A stretch of 64,000 nucleotides of DNA, from NCBI RefSeq assembly GCF_027887165.1, contig NC_077227.1:85272102-85336101 (forward strand), read 5' to 3'. Below are positions 1-11,412 of the stretch, in pieces. This stretch comes from Monodelphis domestica. Taxonomy: Eukaryota; Chordata; Mammalia; Didelphimorphia; Didelphidae. Each line of letters starts with the position of its first letter. The stretch's first letter is position 1. The notes under the pieces were generated by a model. It made no database searches, was not told where the DNA came from, and was given only the letters and a program-made list of their open reading frames with translations. Made by a program: the position numbers and the translations under genes.

Positions 1-164
1 AGACTTGAGACTTGCTCAAGGTCACCAAGGCGTGAAGCAGGAACTAATGTCCAGATTTTTTGATCCAAAAAAAAGTACTTTCCGCACAACATTAAGACAG
101 GCCATGAAATTATAAGGACATTAATAATTAGAAGGAGCTAGGAGTTACAAGTCAGGGTCACTAG

Positions 165-290
165 ATAGAAAGCTGGGCCTGGAGTCAGGAAGATGAGAAC
201 TCAAATCTGGCCTTCTTATACAGCAGAAATTTAAGTACATGTAAATACTAGCTATGTGATTCTGACTTTATGGCATTAGTGTCCTCATTT
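165..290 (+). repeat. MIR-type SINE fragment
   Basis: It contains 'GGGCCTGGAGTCAGGAAGA' followed by 'CAAATCTGGCC', the tRNA-related half of marsupial CORE-type SINEs. It is degraded. Confidence 0.6.
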
Positions 291-347
291 GAAGGTACAG
301 GACACCCTAAGGACCCCTAAAACATTCCTGAAGATTTTGTCTTTGCA

Positions 348-557
348 TAATGGATAGACAGCTGGACCTGGAATTGGGGAGATCAGAGTTCACATTTGGC
401 CTCAAACATTTAACTAGCTCTGTGACCCAGGGCAAGGAGATAATAATACTTCTGAAGTCCTAGGCTTGTAGTGAGGATTAAATGGAATGTTTGCAAATGT
501 ATCTGCAAATATTAAAGCACTATGTAAATGCTATTTATTATTATTATTATTATCAAG
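348..557 (+). repeat. MIR-type SINE, near full length
   Basis: The order of motifs is a 'GCTGGACCTGGAATTGGGGA' head, 'CTCTGTGACCCAGGGCAAG' core, 'GTGAGGATTAAATG' and 'AAAGCACTATGTAAATGCTA', ending in a (TTA)n tail. Confidence 0.75.
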
Positions 558-559
558 CT

Positions 560-2300
560 CATGAACATTGTTCCTCTTCTTCCTCCCACTTACCAAAGAG
601 AAAAATAGATTTTATTAAACATCTTTTCCAATTGACCCCTGCTCCCCTCTTCTAAAAATTCCGCTATTCCCTTCTTGATTCTTTATCAGCTTTTCTCTCT
701 TTTGCTTTAGCCTCTGAAGAAGAGGTTTCAAGTAAAATGTTTCTATTTGTAGTCTTGAGTCCAACCTCTCATCAACTCCAGCAATTTGGCTTCTTGATAA
801 TTTCTTCTCTCACATGTTACCCTCTCCTACTAGTGTCCTTCTTTGTCACCTAAAAACATTCCCTGGTCTCTTCTATATTCAGAACCCTTCATTTGGCTCT
901 TCCTTTTGCTCAGGCTATTTATTGCCCAATGTTTCTTTTTTTCTGTTTTCTTACTTTCCTTTTCTTACTTTCTATTCTAAATCTAATTTCTGAATCCATG
1001 CCCCACTGAAATTTCCTGTCCAAGGATAACAACCATATCTTCACTGCTAGATCCAATAGTCTTTTTTCAATTTTTATTTGACCTCTCTGCATTTTTTGAC
1101 AGTGCAGACCATTCTTTTTCTCCTATATTTTTTCCCCTCTTTGGCTGGTATGACATTTGGTCTGACTTGGTTTTCCTCTTTTATGTCTCCTTTCTCCTTT
1201 TCGAACATCTTTTCTGGTGTATAAGATATCTCCTCAACCCACCCTACACAAATACTGCTTCTTTCGAGTTTCTCCCCTGACTTTGTCTTTAGTCCTTTTC
1301 TCTTTGCATAATTGATAGAAAGCTGGACCTGGAATAGGGAAGATCAGGGTTCAAATTTTGCTGAAGAAACTTTACTAGTTGTATGACTCTGGGTAAGTCA
1401 CTTAACCTCTGTTTGCTTCAGTTTCTTCATCTGTGAAATGTCTTTGAAGGCAGGGAATGATACTTCCCTTGTATTTCTAGAACTTACTAAATAGACTGAC
1501 ACATTATAAGCACTTGTGTTACCTTAGATCAATCACATATCCTTTCTGGGTTTGTTTTATAATCTGTAAAACAAGGAAGTTGGCCTAAAGGACCTTTAAG
1601 GTCTAAGGACCTTTCCAGATTCTCTCATCCTAAAGGCCAATCCCAAATCACTAGCTTTTTGTTTTAGGTCTCTTTCTGGGCATCCCATCATCTCAAATTT
1701 AGCAGGTTCAAAATGGAAATCATCACCAAAGTCCACCTTTCATTCAAAGTTCTTTAATTCTATGCAGGAAACTGCTAAACTTTGGTCCACCAGGTTTGAA
1801 ACTTCAAAAACATCATTGTATCCTCTCTCTTCCTCTTTTCCTGTGTCTCATCACTTGCCAAGCTCTCATCTTTTTTCTCTGAGATAAAATAGGTAAATTT
1901 TAGGTATTATTTACATGATCATTTATGCTCCTTCATTTCTTCATGACCTCATGTGAATTACTGTGATGAATTTCTGATTGGTCTGCTTTCTTCCAGTCTC
2001 TACCTTCTCTAATCCTGTCTCCACTCAGCAGTCAAATTGATATTCCTAAGACTTTTCCACTCAAATATCTTCAACAGTTCTCCATTTTCTCTAGGTTAAA
2101 GTAAGCCTGACTTTTAGAGGACTCAAAATCTGATTCCCATTTACATTTCCAGATTTGATTTGTATTATATCCCTTCACACATTTTATAGTTCAGACAAAA
2201 CTAGCTTATTAGTTCTTCTTGGAACTTAACATGCCATTGTCCATCTTGTTCCATTTGTATAGACTGATTCAGAATCCTTAGAATTCTTTACTTTGTAAAT
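560..2300 (+). repeat. Decayed L2 (CR1-clade) LINE remnant with nested SINEs
   Basis: The stretch is pyrimidine-rich and resembles the sense strand of the L2 ORF2 C-terminal region. It includes text such as 'TCAAATATCTTCAACAGTTCTCC' near 2064, which corresponds to the L2 'case loads/short cut' region seen more clearly at 29.6 kb. Frames are broken throughout. MIR-type SINEs interrupt it near 1306-1640. Confidence 0.5.
1306..1640 (+). repeat. MIR-type SINE pair or composite
   Basis: 'GCTGGACCTGGAATAGGGAA', 'CTCTGGGTAAGTCACTTAAC' and 'CAGTTTCTTCATCTGTGAAA' define the first unit (to about 1515). A second tail type, 'AAACAAGGAAGTTGGCC' with 'CTAAGGACCTTTCCAG', follows. Confidence 0.65.
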
Positions 2301-2478
2301 AAAAGGCAAAATAAAATTAGGGAGGAAAGAGATCAGCAAACAAATGAATGATCTTTAAATACTAAATATAACAAAACGAACAAAATAAAACAAGGAATGT
2401 TAAAGGATATAAAATCTTTGAGCACAATCATTAGTTATTGAAGAAGTAAGGTAGAAATGGGAAAAGAAGAGTTAGTTA

Positions 2479-2495
2479 TCTCAAAATATATTTCT
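2479..2495. repeat. Target-site duplication, 3' side of RPE retrocopy
   Basis: TCTCAAAATATATTTCT is identical, 17 of 17 bases, to 5396-5412. It directly abuts the poly(A)-derived T run, as expected for an L1-type insertion on the minus strand. Confidence 0.88.
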
Positions 2496-2509
2496 TTTCT
2501 TTTTTTTTT
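2496..2509 (-). other. Poly(A) tail of RPE retrocopy
   Basis: A 14-nt T run with one C on the plus strand is an A tail on the minus strand. It sits between the AATAAA signal and the target duplication. Confidence 0.8.
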
Positions 2510-2529
2510 GCTTGTAGTTTCACTGTACA

Positions 2530-2535
2530 TTTATT
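2530..2535 (-). terminator. Polyadenylation signal of RPE retrocopy
   Basis: TTTATT on the plus strand reads AATAAA on the minus strand, about 20 nt upstream of the A tail, which is the usual spacing. Confidence 0.75.
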
Positions 2536-2942
2536 TTTAAAGAAAAACAAAAACAAAAGCCTCACAAACACAAGTTTGTCCAGAAAATTAAAACTTGAAT
2601 CTTGCTGTCATGTCTGATACCATGATCTTCTATGTAAGTTTTTTAATTAAAGTTATTTCTATATGTCTTTTGTAGTGTGAATGTGATTAAAATACTAAAA
2701 CGATCCATACTATCACCCTTTCATAAGATATAAAGTGTCAAGGAAAAAACTTCAAAAAAAAGAATACAGCTTGGAGTACAATTAATTTTCAGTACTTTGC
2801 TTTGTGAAGTTTTATCCTTATTGTTACAAAATATTCCCTTTTCTGCCTCCCAAATCACACAGAGTAAGCAAAATAGTCCTATTTAAAAAACAAACAAATA
2901 CAAAATCCCTCTTAATGCTAAGGACTCTAGGCTCCCCATTCT

Positions 2943-2975
2943 ATTCATTCATTCATTCATTCATTCATTCATTCA
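2943..2975. repeat. (ATTC)n microsatellite
   Basis: About eight ATTC units lie inside the presumed 3' UTR of the RPE retrocopy. Confidence 0.85.
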
Positions 2976-3235
2976 AGAAACATCAAGTGTTTACAGTAAA
3001 TATACCTTAATGAAAGACATAAAAATTCATATTAATCTGAGGATAATTAAAAGTTTTACTTCTTTTTCCTTGAAGTAGCCATTACAGTTATTACCTAAAT
3101 ATTTAATCAAGCACAGAAGTTATAAATAAACCTCTGATCAGTGGATTCTTCTGCATTATTACCACTGGAGGTGAAAGAATAAAACCATGTCAATCAGACA
3201 CACTTCTAATAAGGACCTAGGTTCATTCATTTAGG

Positions 3236-3490
3236 GCTCTGAAAGACCCTGGAAGAGGACTTTGAGATCCTGACATCAAACCAGTAATGCAAGTTGAACC
3301 CATGTCTGAACTCCAAATCTCTATCCAGATAACCTCCATGTGTTGCCTTAACTTACTGCTCTGTGCTTTGGTTTCCTCAGTTGTAAAATGAGGACAATAA
3401 CTGTTCTGCTTCCTTTTAGAGTGTCAGAAGAATGAAATGAGATCCAGGATACAAGAAGCACCCGAGTGCTCTGTAAGATGTAAGGATACA
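3236..3490 (+). repeat. MIR-type SINE remnant
   Basis: It carries 'GGTTTCCTCAGTTGTAAAAT' followed by 'GAGGACAATAA' and 'AATGAAATGAGATCC', the 3' half of a MIR-type SINE, antisense to the RPE retrocopy and inside its presumed 3' UTR. Confidence 0.6.
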
Positions 3491-4654
3491 CTAGGTCCAG
3501 AACTAAATGAAAACACTCTTGATCTAACTTGGTATTAGCATAATCAAATTATGAATTATTTAAAAAGTGGTCAATTAAAAGTTACTTGGAATAGTCCACG
3601 CTACCTTTTTCCCTTGTGACCTGAGGACACTCCTAGACAATGATGTCCTACACTGTTGTATTTTTGGACCCCGCCACCTGAAGGATCTGAGGCCATACTT
3701 CTGATCTGGAGAAAGAGACAAGTCGGCTTTCTGTCCAACAAGCATTGAACATATTTTGCTATAGGCAAGAAGGAGCCTGAAATAAATGGTTTTTTAAGTA
3801 TATAAAAAATAAACTCTTGTAAACAACATAATCCTCAGTTGTCTTATAGTTTAGTTCCAAAGTAGGTTACTGCCCAAAATGAAGGGAAAAAAAGAGGGGG
3901 GGGGGCTGGAAATGGTTTGTGTCATTTGGTCAACTGGGAAAACAAGGTACAGTGGTCAATCACATGAAAATGTGGTCAAGATAAGTATAAAGGGATGATG
4001 GGAGGGGAAAGAGATAAAGAAACTTAGAAAGGAATCATCTCATTCCACTCAAAAGCATTTGGCTTAGATTCCCCCCCCCCAACCAAACCCAGCCACACAA
4101 AGAAATTGCATATATGGAAATCAATTGATGCCCCAAACAAAGACAACTGTTTCCTAAAGAAAGCTAATGAGTAAAGCAATCCTTTTATAATGATGCAGAA
4201 ACATTTGAGAATACTTTCAAGAGGAGCAGTATTACCCATTTTAGTCCTTTTATAGTTAGCAGCTGCTGTTTTTTTCTTCTGCCTCTGAGACAAAATTTGT
4301 TTTTTCAACCTTAAGACAAGGCAACATAATATATTCTTTTTTTTTTTTAAATCAAGTCTTCTAGTAAAAACTCTGTACTTTAGGCCACATAAAAATTTAA
4401 TTCCCAACTCTTTAAAAACCTAGTAATGATCACATATGCACCTATTTCCATTCTTGACCTCAGCATATCGGTATGTATGCTGAAGTCAACAAGATGAAGG
4501 CTTAACTGCTTGGGACAGACAGTGGCCCCCCCTCTGCAGCATCATGATTCTTGAGCTCCTTGGGTTATTGTGCACCAGGTGAAAATGAGGCTGAATAATC
4601 TGGTCTATTGAGGACGTGGGCTGGGCACAGGAGGATATTTGCCTGGAAATCTCA

Positions 4655-5329
4655 TCAATCCAGAGAGCATTTCTGAGCAGCTTCTGAACAAACATTTCTC
4701 AGGAGATTGATGACAGATCTGGGGTCTTTGCTCCTCATGATAGCACTACCAGACACAATCATATTAGCTCCTGCCTCTGCACATTTATGAATCGTGTCAG
4801 GACCTACTCCACCATCTACTTCAATATCCAGAGAGGGGAATTGGGTCCTCAGCCAATGAACCTTTAGCATCATGTCTTCCATGAACTTCTGCCCTCCAAA
4901 GCCAGGTTCCACCGTCATGACTAAGGCCATATCTATCTGATTGGCCCATGGTGCCAAATACTCAACTGTAGTGCCTGGTTTAATAGCAAGACCAACCTTC
5001 ATCCCATTCTCTCGAATCAATGCTCCAGGGTTCTCAGTAGCTTCCAGATGAAAGGTATATTGATTTGCTTCTGCTATAGCCATTGGCTTTACCCACTGTT
5101 CTGGTCTAGAAACCATCATGTGCATGTCAAAGAATGGGTCTTGGCCTAGTTGCTTTTGAAGGTTTTCTACTACAGGGTGACCAAAAGTGATATTGGGAAC
5201 AAAATGCCCGTCCATTACATCCAGGTGCAGATAGTTGGTCCCGGAATCCAGCATCCGGGTGCACTCGGCCCCCAGGCAGGCCAGGTCGCTACTGAGGATG
5301 GAGAGGCCAATTTTGCAGCCTGACGCCAT
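4655..5329 (-). CDS. RPE (retrocopy): Intronless ribulose-5-phosphate 3-epimerase retrocopy (intact ORF)
   Basis: This encodes a 224-residue protein that I recognise as ribulose-phosphate 3-epimerase, the cytosolic pentose-phosphate enzyme interconverting ribulose 5-phosphate and xylulose 5-phosphate on a metal-dependent TIM barrel. The family N-terminus (MASGCKIG) is present. Ser10, His35 and Asp37 (in HLDVMDGHFVPN), His70 (in DMHMMV) and the second catalytic Asp at 172 (in EVDGGVG) are kept, as is the GFGGQKF loop (144-150). Human RPE has 228 residues; this copy lacks three in frame after Ile105 (Lys-Asp-Ile in human) and ends one residue early. The start sits in a strong Kozak context (ACCATGG). 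There are no introns, and target duplications and an A-tail flank the unit, so this is a retrocopy. An open frame with preserved catalytic residues makes a functional retrogene possible, as with the independent primate RPEL1. Expression cannot be judged here. Confidence 0.9.
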   Translation of the reverse strand: MASGCKIGLSILSSDLACLGAECTRMLDSGTNYLHLDVMDGHFVPNITFGHPVVENLQKQLGQDPFFDMHMMVSRPEQWVKPMAIAEANQYTFHLEATENPGALIRENGMKVGLAIKPGTTVEYLAPWANQIDMALVMTVEPGFGGQKFMEDMMLKVHWLRTQFPSLDIEVDGGVGPDTIHKCAEAGANMIVSGSAIMRSKDPRSVINLLRNVCSEAAQKCSLD

Positions 5330-5395
5330 GGTGGGTGCTGATCCCCTGGACTATGCTTCTAACAGAGAGCGCAAGCACTCTCATCTTCCCCTTCC

Positions 5396-5412
5396 TCTCA
5401 AAATATATTTCT
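5396..5412. repeat. Target-site duplication, 5' side of RPE retrocopy
   Basis: This is the second copy of TCTCAAAATATATTTCT. It lies 66 nt upstream of the RPE start codon on the minus strand and marks the 5' end of the retroposed mRNA. Confidence 0.88.
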
Positions 5413-5790
5413 ATCTTTGAGAAGGGGTCAAAACTAATAAACTATCCATTCTGAGGTCATTAACCAATCTAAACACTGGGGCTAGGGATATAATGGCATG
5501 AGTATGAAACTATTTTTTTAAGTGATTGGAATTCCAAGTTTAGGGTGTTTTGTATATGTCTGTGGATTGTAAGCAGAAAAAGATTTATTTCTTTGGGTAG
5601 GTGAGTAGCTAATGAGATTAGAATTGCTCTAAATAAAGACAAATTAGACAAATTTTACATTTTACTGACAGATTTTAGGGGAAAGTATCACATGATACTG
5701 GGAATGGCAGGGGAGTATTTCGTAAAGGCAAGTTTAATTCACTAAACATTTATAGCAACAAAAAGGGGAAAAGCGTATTGATTTGAGTTC
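5413..5790. other. Flank of the RPE insertion, nothing recognised
   Basis: AT-rich sequence that adjoins the 5' target duplication. I see no repeat family, gene or promoter signature. Confidence 0.4.
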
Positions 5791-6477
5791 ACAGTTTAAA
5801 AAAATAAATAATTTTGTATGCAAAATAAATCCAAGATAATTCTAAAATCAGAAAAGACTAAACAGAACTGAAAGTTCTCCTCCCAAAAAACAACTCCAAA
5901 CATCTAATGGAATTAATATGCAAAATGAAGACCTAGGCTTTTAAAAGAAAAGTAAAGCAGGCAAAAGCCATTAATTAATTTAGCCAGAAAAAGAAGAAAA
6001 ATAACAATAAAATATAAGAATTAGAACATCAAAAAGTAAACAATTAAAAAATTATTACCTATTATATATTTTAAGAAATCAAGAAAATTGAATCTATAAG
6101 AGAAATAGAGGAGTACTTGTAGAAGCACAAAATACTTGAATTGAGAAATAGGGAAATAGATTACATAAATAACCAAATATCAGAGAAAGAAATTGAATTG
6201 ATATTAAGAAATTATCACTTTAGAAAGAAAATCTGGAAACAGATAGATTTACAAGAAATTCTATAGACCTTTCAAAGAACAAATGATCTTATTATTGCAT
6301 ATACTATTTTTGAAAATAGAGAAAGATGACACTCCATACCATTCTTTTAGTCCTATAATTATGGTGCTATCATTAAACCAGAGATAGTGAAACAGTGAAA
6401 TAAAATTATGGATCTATAAAAATAAATGAATACCAATGTGAAAATATAAGTAACTAATTCATAAAGTAGAATAATTT

Positions 6478-6722
6478 TGTTGTTGTTCAATAATTTCAGT
6501 CATATCTGACTCTTCTTCACCCATTTGTAGTTTTCTTGGCAAAGATACTGGAGTAGTTTGCCATTTCCTTCTCCAACTAATGCTATAGATGAGAAAACTG
6601 AAGCAAATAGCTTATACTTGTCTTAGGCTCTATTTGAATTTAGGTATTACTGACAGCAGGACTGGTGATCGATTGTTCTACCTGGTGACCCAGAATGGAG
6701 CAATTCATAAAATTCATTCATT
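6478..6722 (-). repeat. RTE-tailed tRNA-derived SINE
   Basis: On the minus strand it ends with 'GTCAGATATGACTGAAATTA' followed by TTGAACAACAACA, after 'CCAAGAAAACTACAAATGGG'. The same tail type occurs at 20.1, 52.0 and 54.85 kb. Confidence 0.7.
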
Positions 6723-7794
6723 ATGAACAAGTAGGATTTATAACAGTAATTCAAGGATCATTCAATATCAAGAAGACAATATGATAAATAATGTTATAAA
6801 TAAAAATAATTATCTGATTATATGAACTAAAGTTTTTGATAAAATATGATGCTCATTTAGAAATTTAAATTATAAGAATAGAAGATTTACCTTCCTTAAT
6901 GGATTAGATATATTTATTTCCACTGAAGGGCCAGCTTTATACATAAATGAGAAATTGTAGGCAAGATTGGCTATTCTCTTCATTATTATTTGACACAATT
7001 CAAGAAATGCTAATTATGACAATAAAAGCAGAAAGATGAAATTCAAGGAATAATCAATGGTAAATTAGAGAGTAAGTTTATTTATTTCTGATTTATATAA
7101 TAGTTTCTTTGGAAAACTCAAGAAACTCAACAAAAACTTTGAGATAATTATCAAAGTTGAAATACTAGTATATAAAATAGTTCTCCCAAAATAAGCATTT
7201 CTCTAAACCATGAATTAAAATCAGAAAAAAGATCAGAAAATAAATTCTATTTAAAATAATTATTAAAAAGATCAATTGTCCCAAAATTAGACTGCTCAGA
7301 CACATATAGGACTTATAAAAATTCAACTAGAATATAATTTTTATAGAAAAAAAGGAAGAACTAAGTAATCGGACAAAAGAGGATATGTACATAGGTTTAG
7401 CTAATTTAGTAAAGATAACAATACTTTCCAAATTTGATTATAGATTCTATGTTTTACCATTGAAAATAGCAACAGCATATTTTATGGAATTGGACAAAAA
7501 ATACAAATGAATATGGAAGAACAAAAGGTTAATAATATGAAAGGAATTTACAAAATAAAAAGAGAGAAAAGTACACTTAAAGTTCTAGATCTCAAATTAT
7601 AAAAAAATATTAAATAATAAAACCATCTTATGTTGTACAAATAAAGAATAATAGATCAGTGGAAAAGATTAGATAATAGTGAGAAATATGACACATGATA
7701 ATCTAGTGTCATATAGCTAGGAATAGAGACCACTAAAGATAACAATTATTAATCAATCAATATTACTGGAAAAGCCAGATAGAATTTTGGTGAG

Positions 7795-8620
7795 AAATCA
7801 AGCAACAAATCAATTAATCAATATTTATTAAGCACTTACTATATGCTAAGGAGCTTGTTCTAAGTCCATAGATTTAAAAAAGAGGCAAAGACAATCCCTT
7901 TCCTCAAGAAGCTTACAATTTAATGAGAGAGACAGCATGAACAAATACGTAGAAAGTAACCTATATACAAGATAAATAAATAATAATTAATGGGATAAAG
8001 ACATTGGAATTTAGAGGGGTTAGGCAAGGATTCCTGTTGAATGTGGGATTTAGGGACAGCTAGGTGGTTCATTGGGTTGAGAGCCAGGCCTAGATACAAG
8101 AGGTCCTAGGTTCAAATATGGTCTCAGATACTTCCTAGTTGTGTGACCCTGGGCAAGTCACTTAACCCCCATTTTCTAGTTCTTATGGCTCTTTTGCCTT
8201 ACAATCAATACATGATATTGATTGTGAGATGGAAAATAGGGTTTAATAAAAAAAAAAAGAATATGGGATTTAGTTGAAACTTAAAGGAAGTCAGGGAAGT
8301 CAGAAGTGAAAGTTGAGAATGGAGAATACACCAGACATAGAAAATAGCCTGAGAGAGTTCCTGGAGTTGAGATATAGAGTATATTTTTGGTGGAACACTC
8401 AGGAAGAGTATTTATCTGGCAGTAAGGTGTAAGAAGATTGGAAAGGTGGCAGTGGGTTAGGTTATGGAAGACTTTGATTCCCAAACAGAGCATTTTTTAC
8501 TTGCTCCCAGAGGCAGTAGGAAGCTAATGGAATTTATTGAGTAAGGAGTTGACATTATTGGACTGTGCTTTAGGAAAATCACTTAAGTGACTATATAGAA
8601 AGACTTGAGTAAGTATCATA
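7795..8620 (+). repeat. Medium-reiteration interspersed repeat, class unresolved
   Basis: It begins with 'CAATATTTATTAAGCACTTA', continues through 'CCTCAAGAAGCTTACAATTT' and ends near 'CAGAGGCAGTAGGAAGCTAA' and 'GCTTTAGGAAAATCAC'. The same order of motifs recurs at 23.2-24.1 kb, with shorter copies at 27.5 and 49.55 kb. I cannot name the family. A SINE is inserted at 8053-8258. Confidence 0.55.
8053..8258 (+). repeat. Full-length CORE-type SINE with target duplication
   Basis: Head 'GGGACAGCTAGGTGGTTC', core 'CCCTGGGCAAGTCACTTAAC', tail 'AATCAATACATGATATTGAT' and an A run. A 14-bp duplication (8039-8052 and 8259-8272, 13 of 14 identical) brackets it. Confidence 0.85.
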
Positions 8621-9639
8621 TTGACATCTTACACCATACACTACATTGAGATCCACATGAGGTAATGATATTAGTAGCAATAACTATATTGACACATAAA
8701 ATTCAGAACAAAGAAATATTGTCTTTCATATTGGGGTGAGAACATATATTTTGATAAGGTTTGAAAACTTATGGGAAATTAGAGTATTGATAGCTATATC
8801 TCATTATACAAAGACAGAGAGATTTAAAAAATACAACACAAAACAATACATTCAAGACAAAAATAAATAAATATACTGGGGGAAATTCTTTTCTCATCTA
8901 ACAATGCTAATAAAATTCCGACATCCAAAATTTACAAGAAACTGAGATAAACATTGTATAGGAGCCATAGAGAGATAAATGACTAAATATACAAACAGAT
9001 AGCTCCCTAATGGGAAAATAAAAAATATGAACAAATGTTTGAAGATATTCAAAATCTGTAATGCTTAGAGGAATACAAATTAAACAACTCTACAATTCTA
9101 CTAGATGCCAATCAAATTGACAAAACTAATAAAAGGTGACAAAACTCAGAGTTACTGTGACCATAGTACAACATAAATCCTATTAAACTGCTGCTGGAAT
9201 TGTGAATTAGTTCAACTTTTTCAAAAGCAATAGAGATTTATACAAAAAAGGTGCAAAAGTGTGCTTGCCTTTTTGACCTGGTGATACTTCTCCTGGAACT
9301 AAACCTCAGGGAAGTTATTGAAAAGCAAAAAAACCAAACCAAACAAACAAAAACCTTCCTAACTTTTCTTTACAAAATTTTTTCTAGAAGCATTATATAT
9401 ACTATATGAAAAAAATCCCTAGAAACAAGTCAAGTATTTATTGACTGGGGAATAGCTAATCAAATTGTGGTTTATGACTATAGTGGAATGTTGTTACACC
9501 ATAAGGAACAAGCAATTTGAAGAATCCAAGGAAATATATGAATGCTTATATGAAATGATACAGAAAGAGGAAAACAGAACTCTACTAAGAAATGTACACA
9601 GTAACTATAACTATGAAATAAAAGAACAATAAAAGAAGC

Positions 9640-11260
9640 AAAAAAAATCATGTCATATCTGTAAGGTAAAAAAAGGAATCATTAAAAGAATAATGAGGTT
9701 AAAGGAAGTCTGGGTATTGGCAGGCAGGCATTATGCTGCCTCCTAATTTTTGTATGATCTCCTTAATACCTCATCCCATCCCCAGCCACAAAAACTTGGC
9801 ACTAAGATTGAACAGGTCATTTTATTAAAGTTACAAAAATAATCATTAGCATCACATTTGAGTCCTAGCTCTTCCCTTACACTTGATCTTTACAAGGGAG
9901 AATTATGACAGAGCTGAAAGATGCAGAAGGAAGAATCCTACATATGAAGACTTGGATTCCATTCCCAGGAAGCTAAAGCTGTGTATCTTTAGTAGCTCTC
10001 CAAGTATCTGCCTGTACCCAGGAGAGGAAGAAAAGAGTGGCTCCAGAGAAGGCCAGTGGCAAAGTGGTGAAGAATTCTTTAGCCAATCCAGGAGCTTCAG
10101 GAACATGAGCAGCAGCAAACAGAACATCAAAAGACATCCTAGACAAAGAGGCAAATTCTACAACCAAACTTCCTGTCATCTGAGGAATTGTTTTTAGACA
10201 ATGTCTGCTTTGCTTCAATTAAAGAAATATTTCATAAATTACTATTAAGTGCAAACCCTGTGATGTATGTAGGGACCATAAAGATACAATAAAAATGCAA
10301 TAATCCTTGCCTTGTAGGAACAAGCTCTCTTTTTGGATAGAAAAGGAGATCTTGGTTAATTCTTGGAACTAATTGGGAAATCCAGAGAAGGGAGTTCCTA
10401 GCAACTGCTCCACTGCTGCAGGAGAAGTCCATGGGTGTCTACCCATCCACAAAAAGGATTGACCCAAGCTGACTATTTTACAAGTAGAAATGTTCTAGTA
10501 ATTGTTTGAATAGGGCAGAGTTATGTTAAAATGTGAAAGTTACTAATTAGGTCCTACAAAAGTCCTTCAAATGATGCTATGTCCTGATGAAGTTTAAATA
10601 TTAGCTCCTGAGTTGATTGTAACAGTAGTTAAGAATTATTGAATGCTTTTTAAGCCATTCTATTAATGTCTCATTTTATATTTAGCATTTACTTTATGTT
10701 AGGAATAAACTATCTGTCACATATCTAATTCATGTTATATTGGGTATCAGTTGTAACTCTCTTCTTTGGGGAGATCCAAGAGGTGAACCATAATCTAAAC
10801 TATAACTAAAATCACCCAAGTAACAAGGTAGAAATTTAACAAGATGAAGAATGTGAGAAGAGGGAATTTAGTTCTCCTCTTCTTAAATGTCAGGTTATTC
10901 AGAACTCAACTTCATTGAAATTGTAGGCTGATTACCTTACCAAGGGTGACACAGTACCTCAACTTCCCTATAGGCCTACTAGCAATTTCTCAAAAGATTA
11001 GATTGATAAATCACTGAGAGCAACAATCAAAAGATTGGCATGTGAAAGCCTGCTTATCTCTTACTATCCCAATAAAACAATCTTGCCTTGGGGTTTTCTG
11101 TTATCAGAGACCTTTTTTACCCCCAATAGGGATCTTTCTGGGGAGAGCAGACCAACATAATTACACCTCATCATTATTTCCTCCAGAGAATTTCCTGCTT
11201 TGGTCAAGTCCCTAGGTCACCTAGGTGTTTGGCATTATGCAGAAAATGCTGTGAAGTTAA
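9640..11260. other. Unassigned intergenic stretch
   Basis: No recognised family. Overlapping short ORFs on both strands near 9880-10220 share no recognisable domain. On the minus strand an AATAAA lies at about 9820 with no A tail after it, so neither a gene nor a processed pseudogene is supported. Confidence 0.4.
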
Positions 11261-11339
11261 ATGGAACTTAGAAGCAAATGTAAGAGAGAACTTGTTCAGG
11301 ATCCTAATTCCTTGAGTTCTTCAAAGAAGGAAATATCCT

Positions 11340-11412
11340 TATTATATATATATGTATATATATATTTAATATTATTATTACTACATGTTACTAATATATA
11401 TGTATATATACA
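11340..11412. repeat. (TA)n-rich simple sequence
   Basis: Two runs of TATATATGTATATAT are separated by ATT repeats. Confidence 0.8.

Larger units (their letters stand above)
2496..5395 (-). mobile_element. Full retroposed RPE mRNA unit (5' UTR, ORF, ~2.1-kb 3' UTR, A-tail)
   Basis: A 17-bp perfect direct repeat flanks this block. On the minus strand it reads about 66 nt of 5' UTR, the RPE ORF, about 2.1 kb of 3' UTR, an AATAAA signal and an oligo(A) tail. This is the structure made by L1-driven retroposition of a spliced, polyadenylated mRNA. The 3' UTR holds a short ATTC repeat and a MIR-type SINE remnant. Whether these came from the parent UTR or arrived later is unknown. The assignment of 2510-4650 as RPE 3' UTR rests on the flanking duplication, not on recognised UTR sequence. 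Confidence 0.82.
5790..9640 (+). repeat. Decayed L1 LINE with nested insertions
   Basis: Conceptual translation shows fragments of L1 ORF2: a 'HEQVGF'-like reverse-transcriptase segment near 6722, 'FDKI' near 6836, and the ORF2 C-terminal region near 9040-9500 (including the 'ATTGACTGGGGAATAGCTAA' segment typical of marsupial L1). Many stops and frameshifts are present. A SINE (6478-6720), a medium-reiteration repeat (about 7795-8620) and a further SINE (8053-8258) interrupt it. Confidence 0.65.

Noticed and set aside
4337-4350. T run as an alternative end of the RPE retrocopy
   Set aside because: No well-placed AATAAA precedes it, and the target duplication and tail at 2479-2509 explain the end better.
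4024-4407. 127-residue minus-strand ORF downstream of RPE
   Set aside because: It lies in the presumed retrocopy 3' UTR, is Lys/Phe-rich by base composition and shows no domain.
9883-10218. Three overlapping ORFs on both strands, with a minus-strand AATAAA near 9820
   Set aside because: No recognisable protein, no A tail, and competing frames of equal length.
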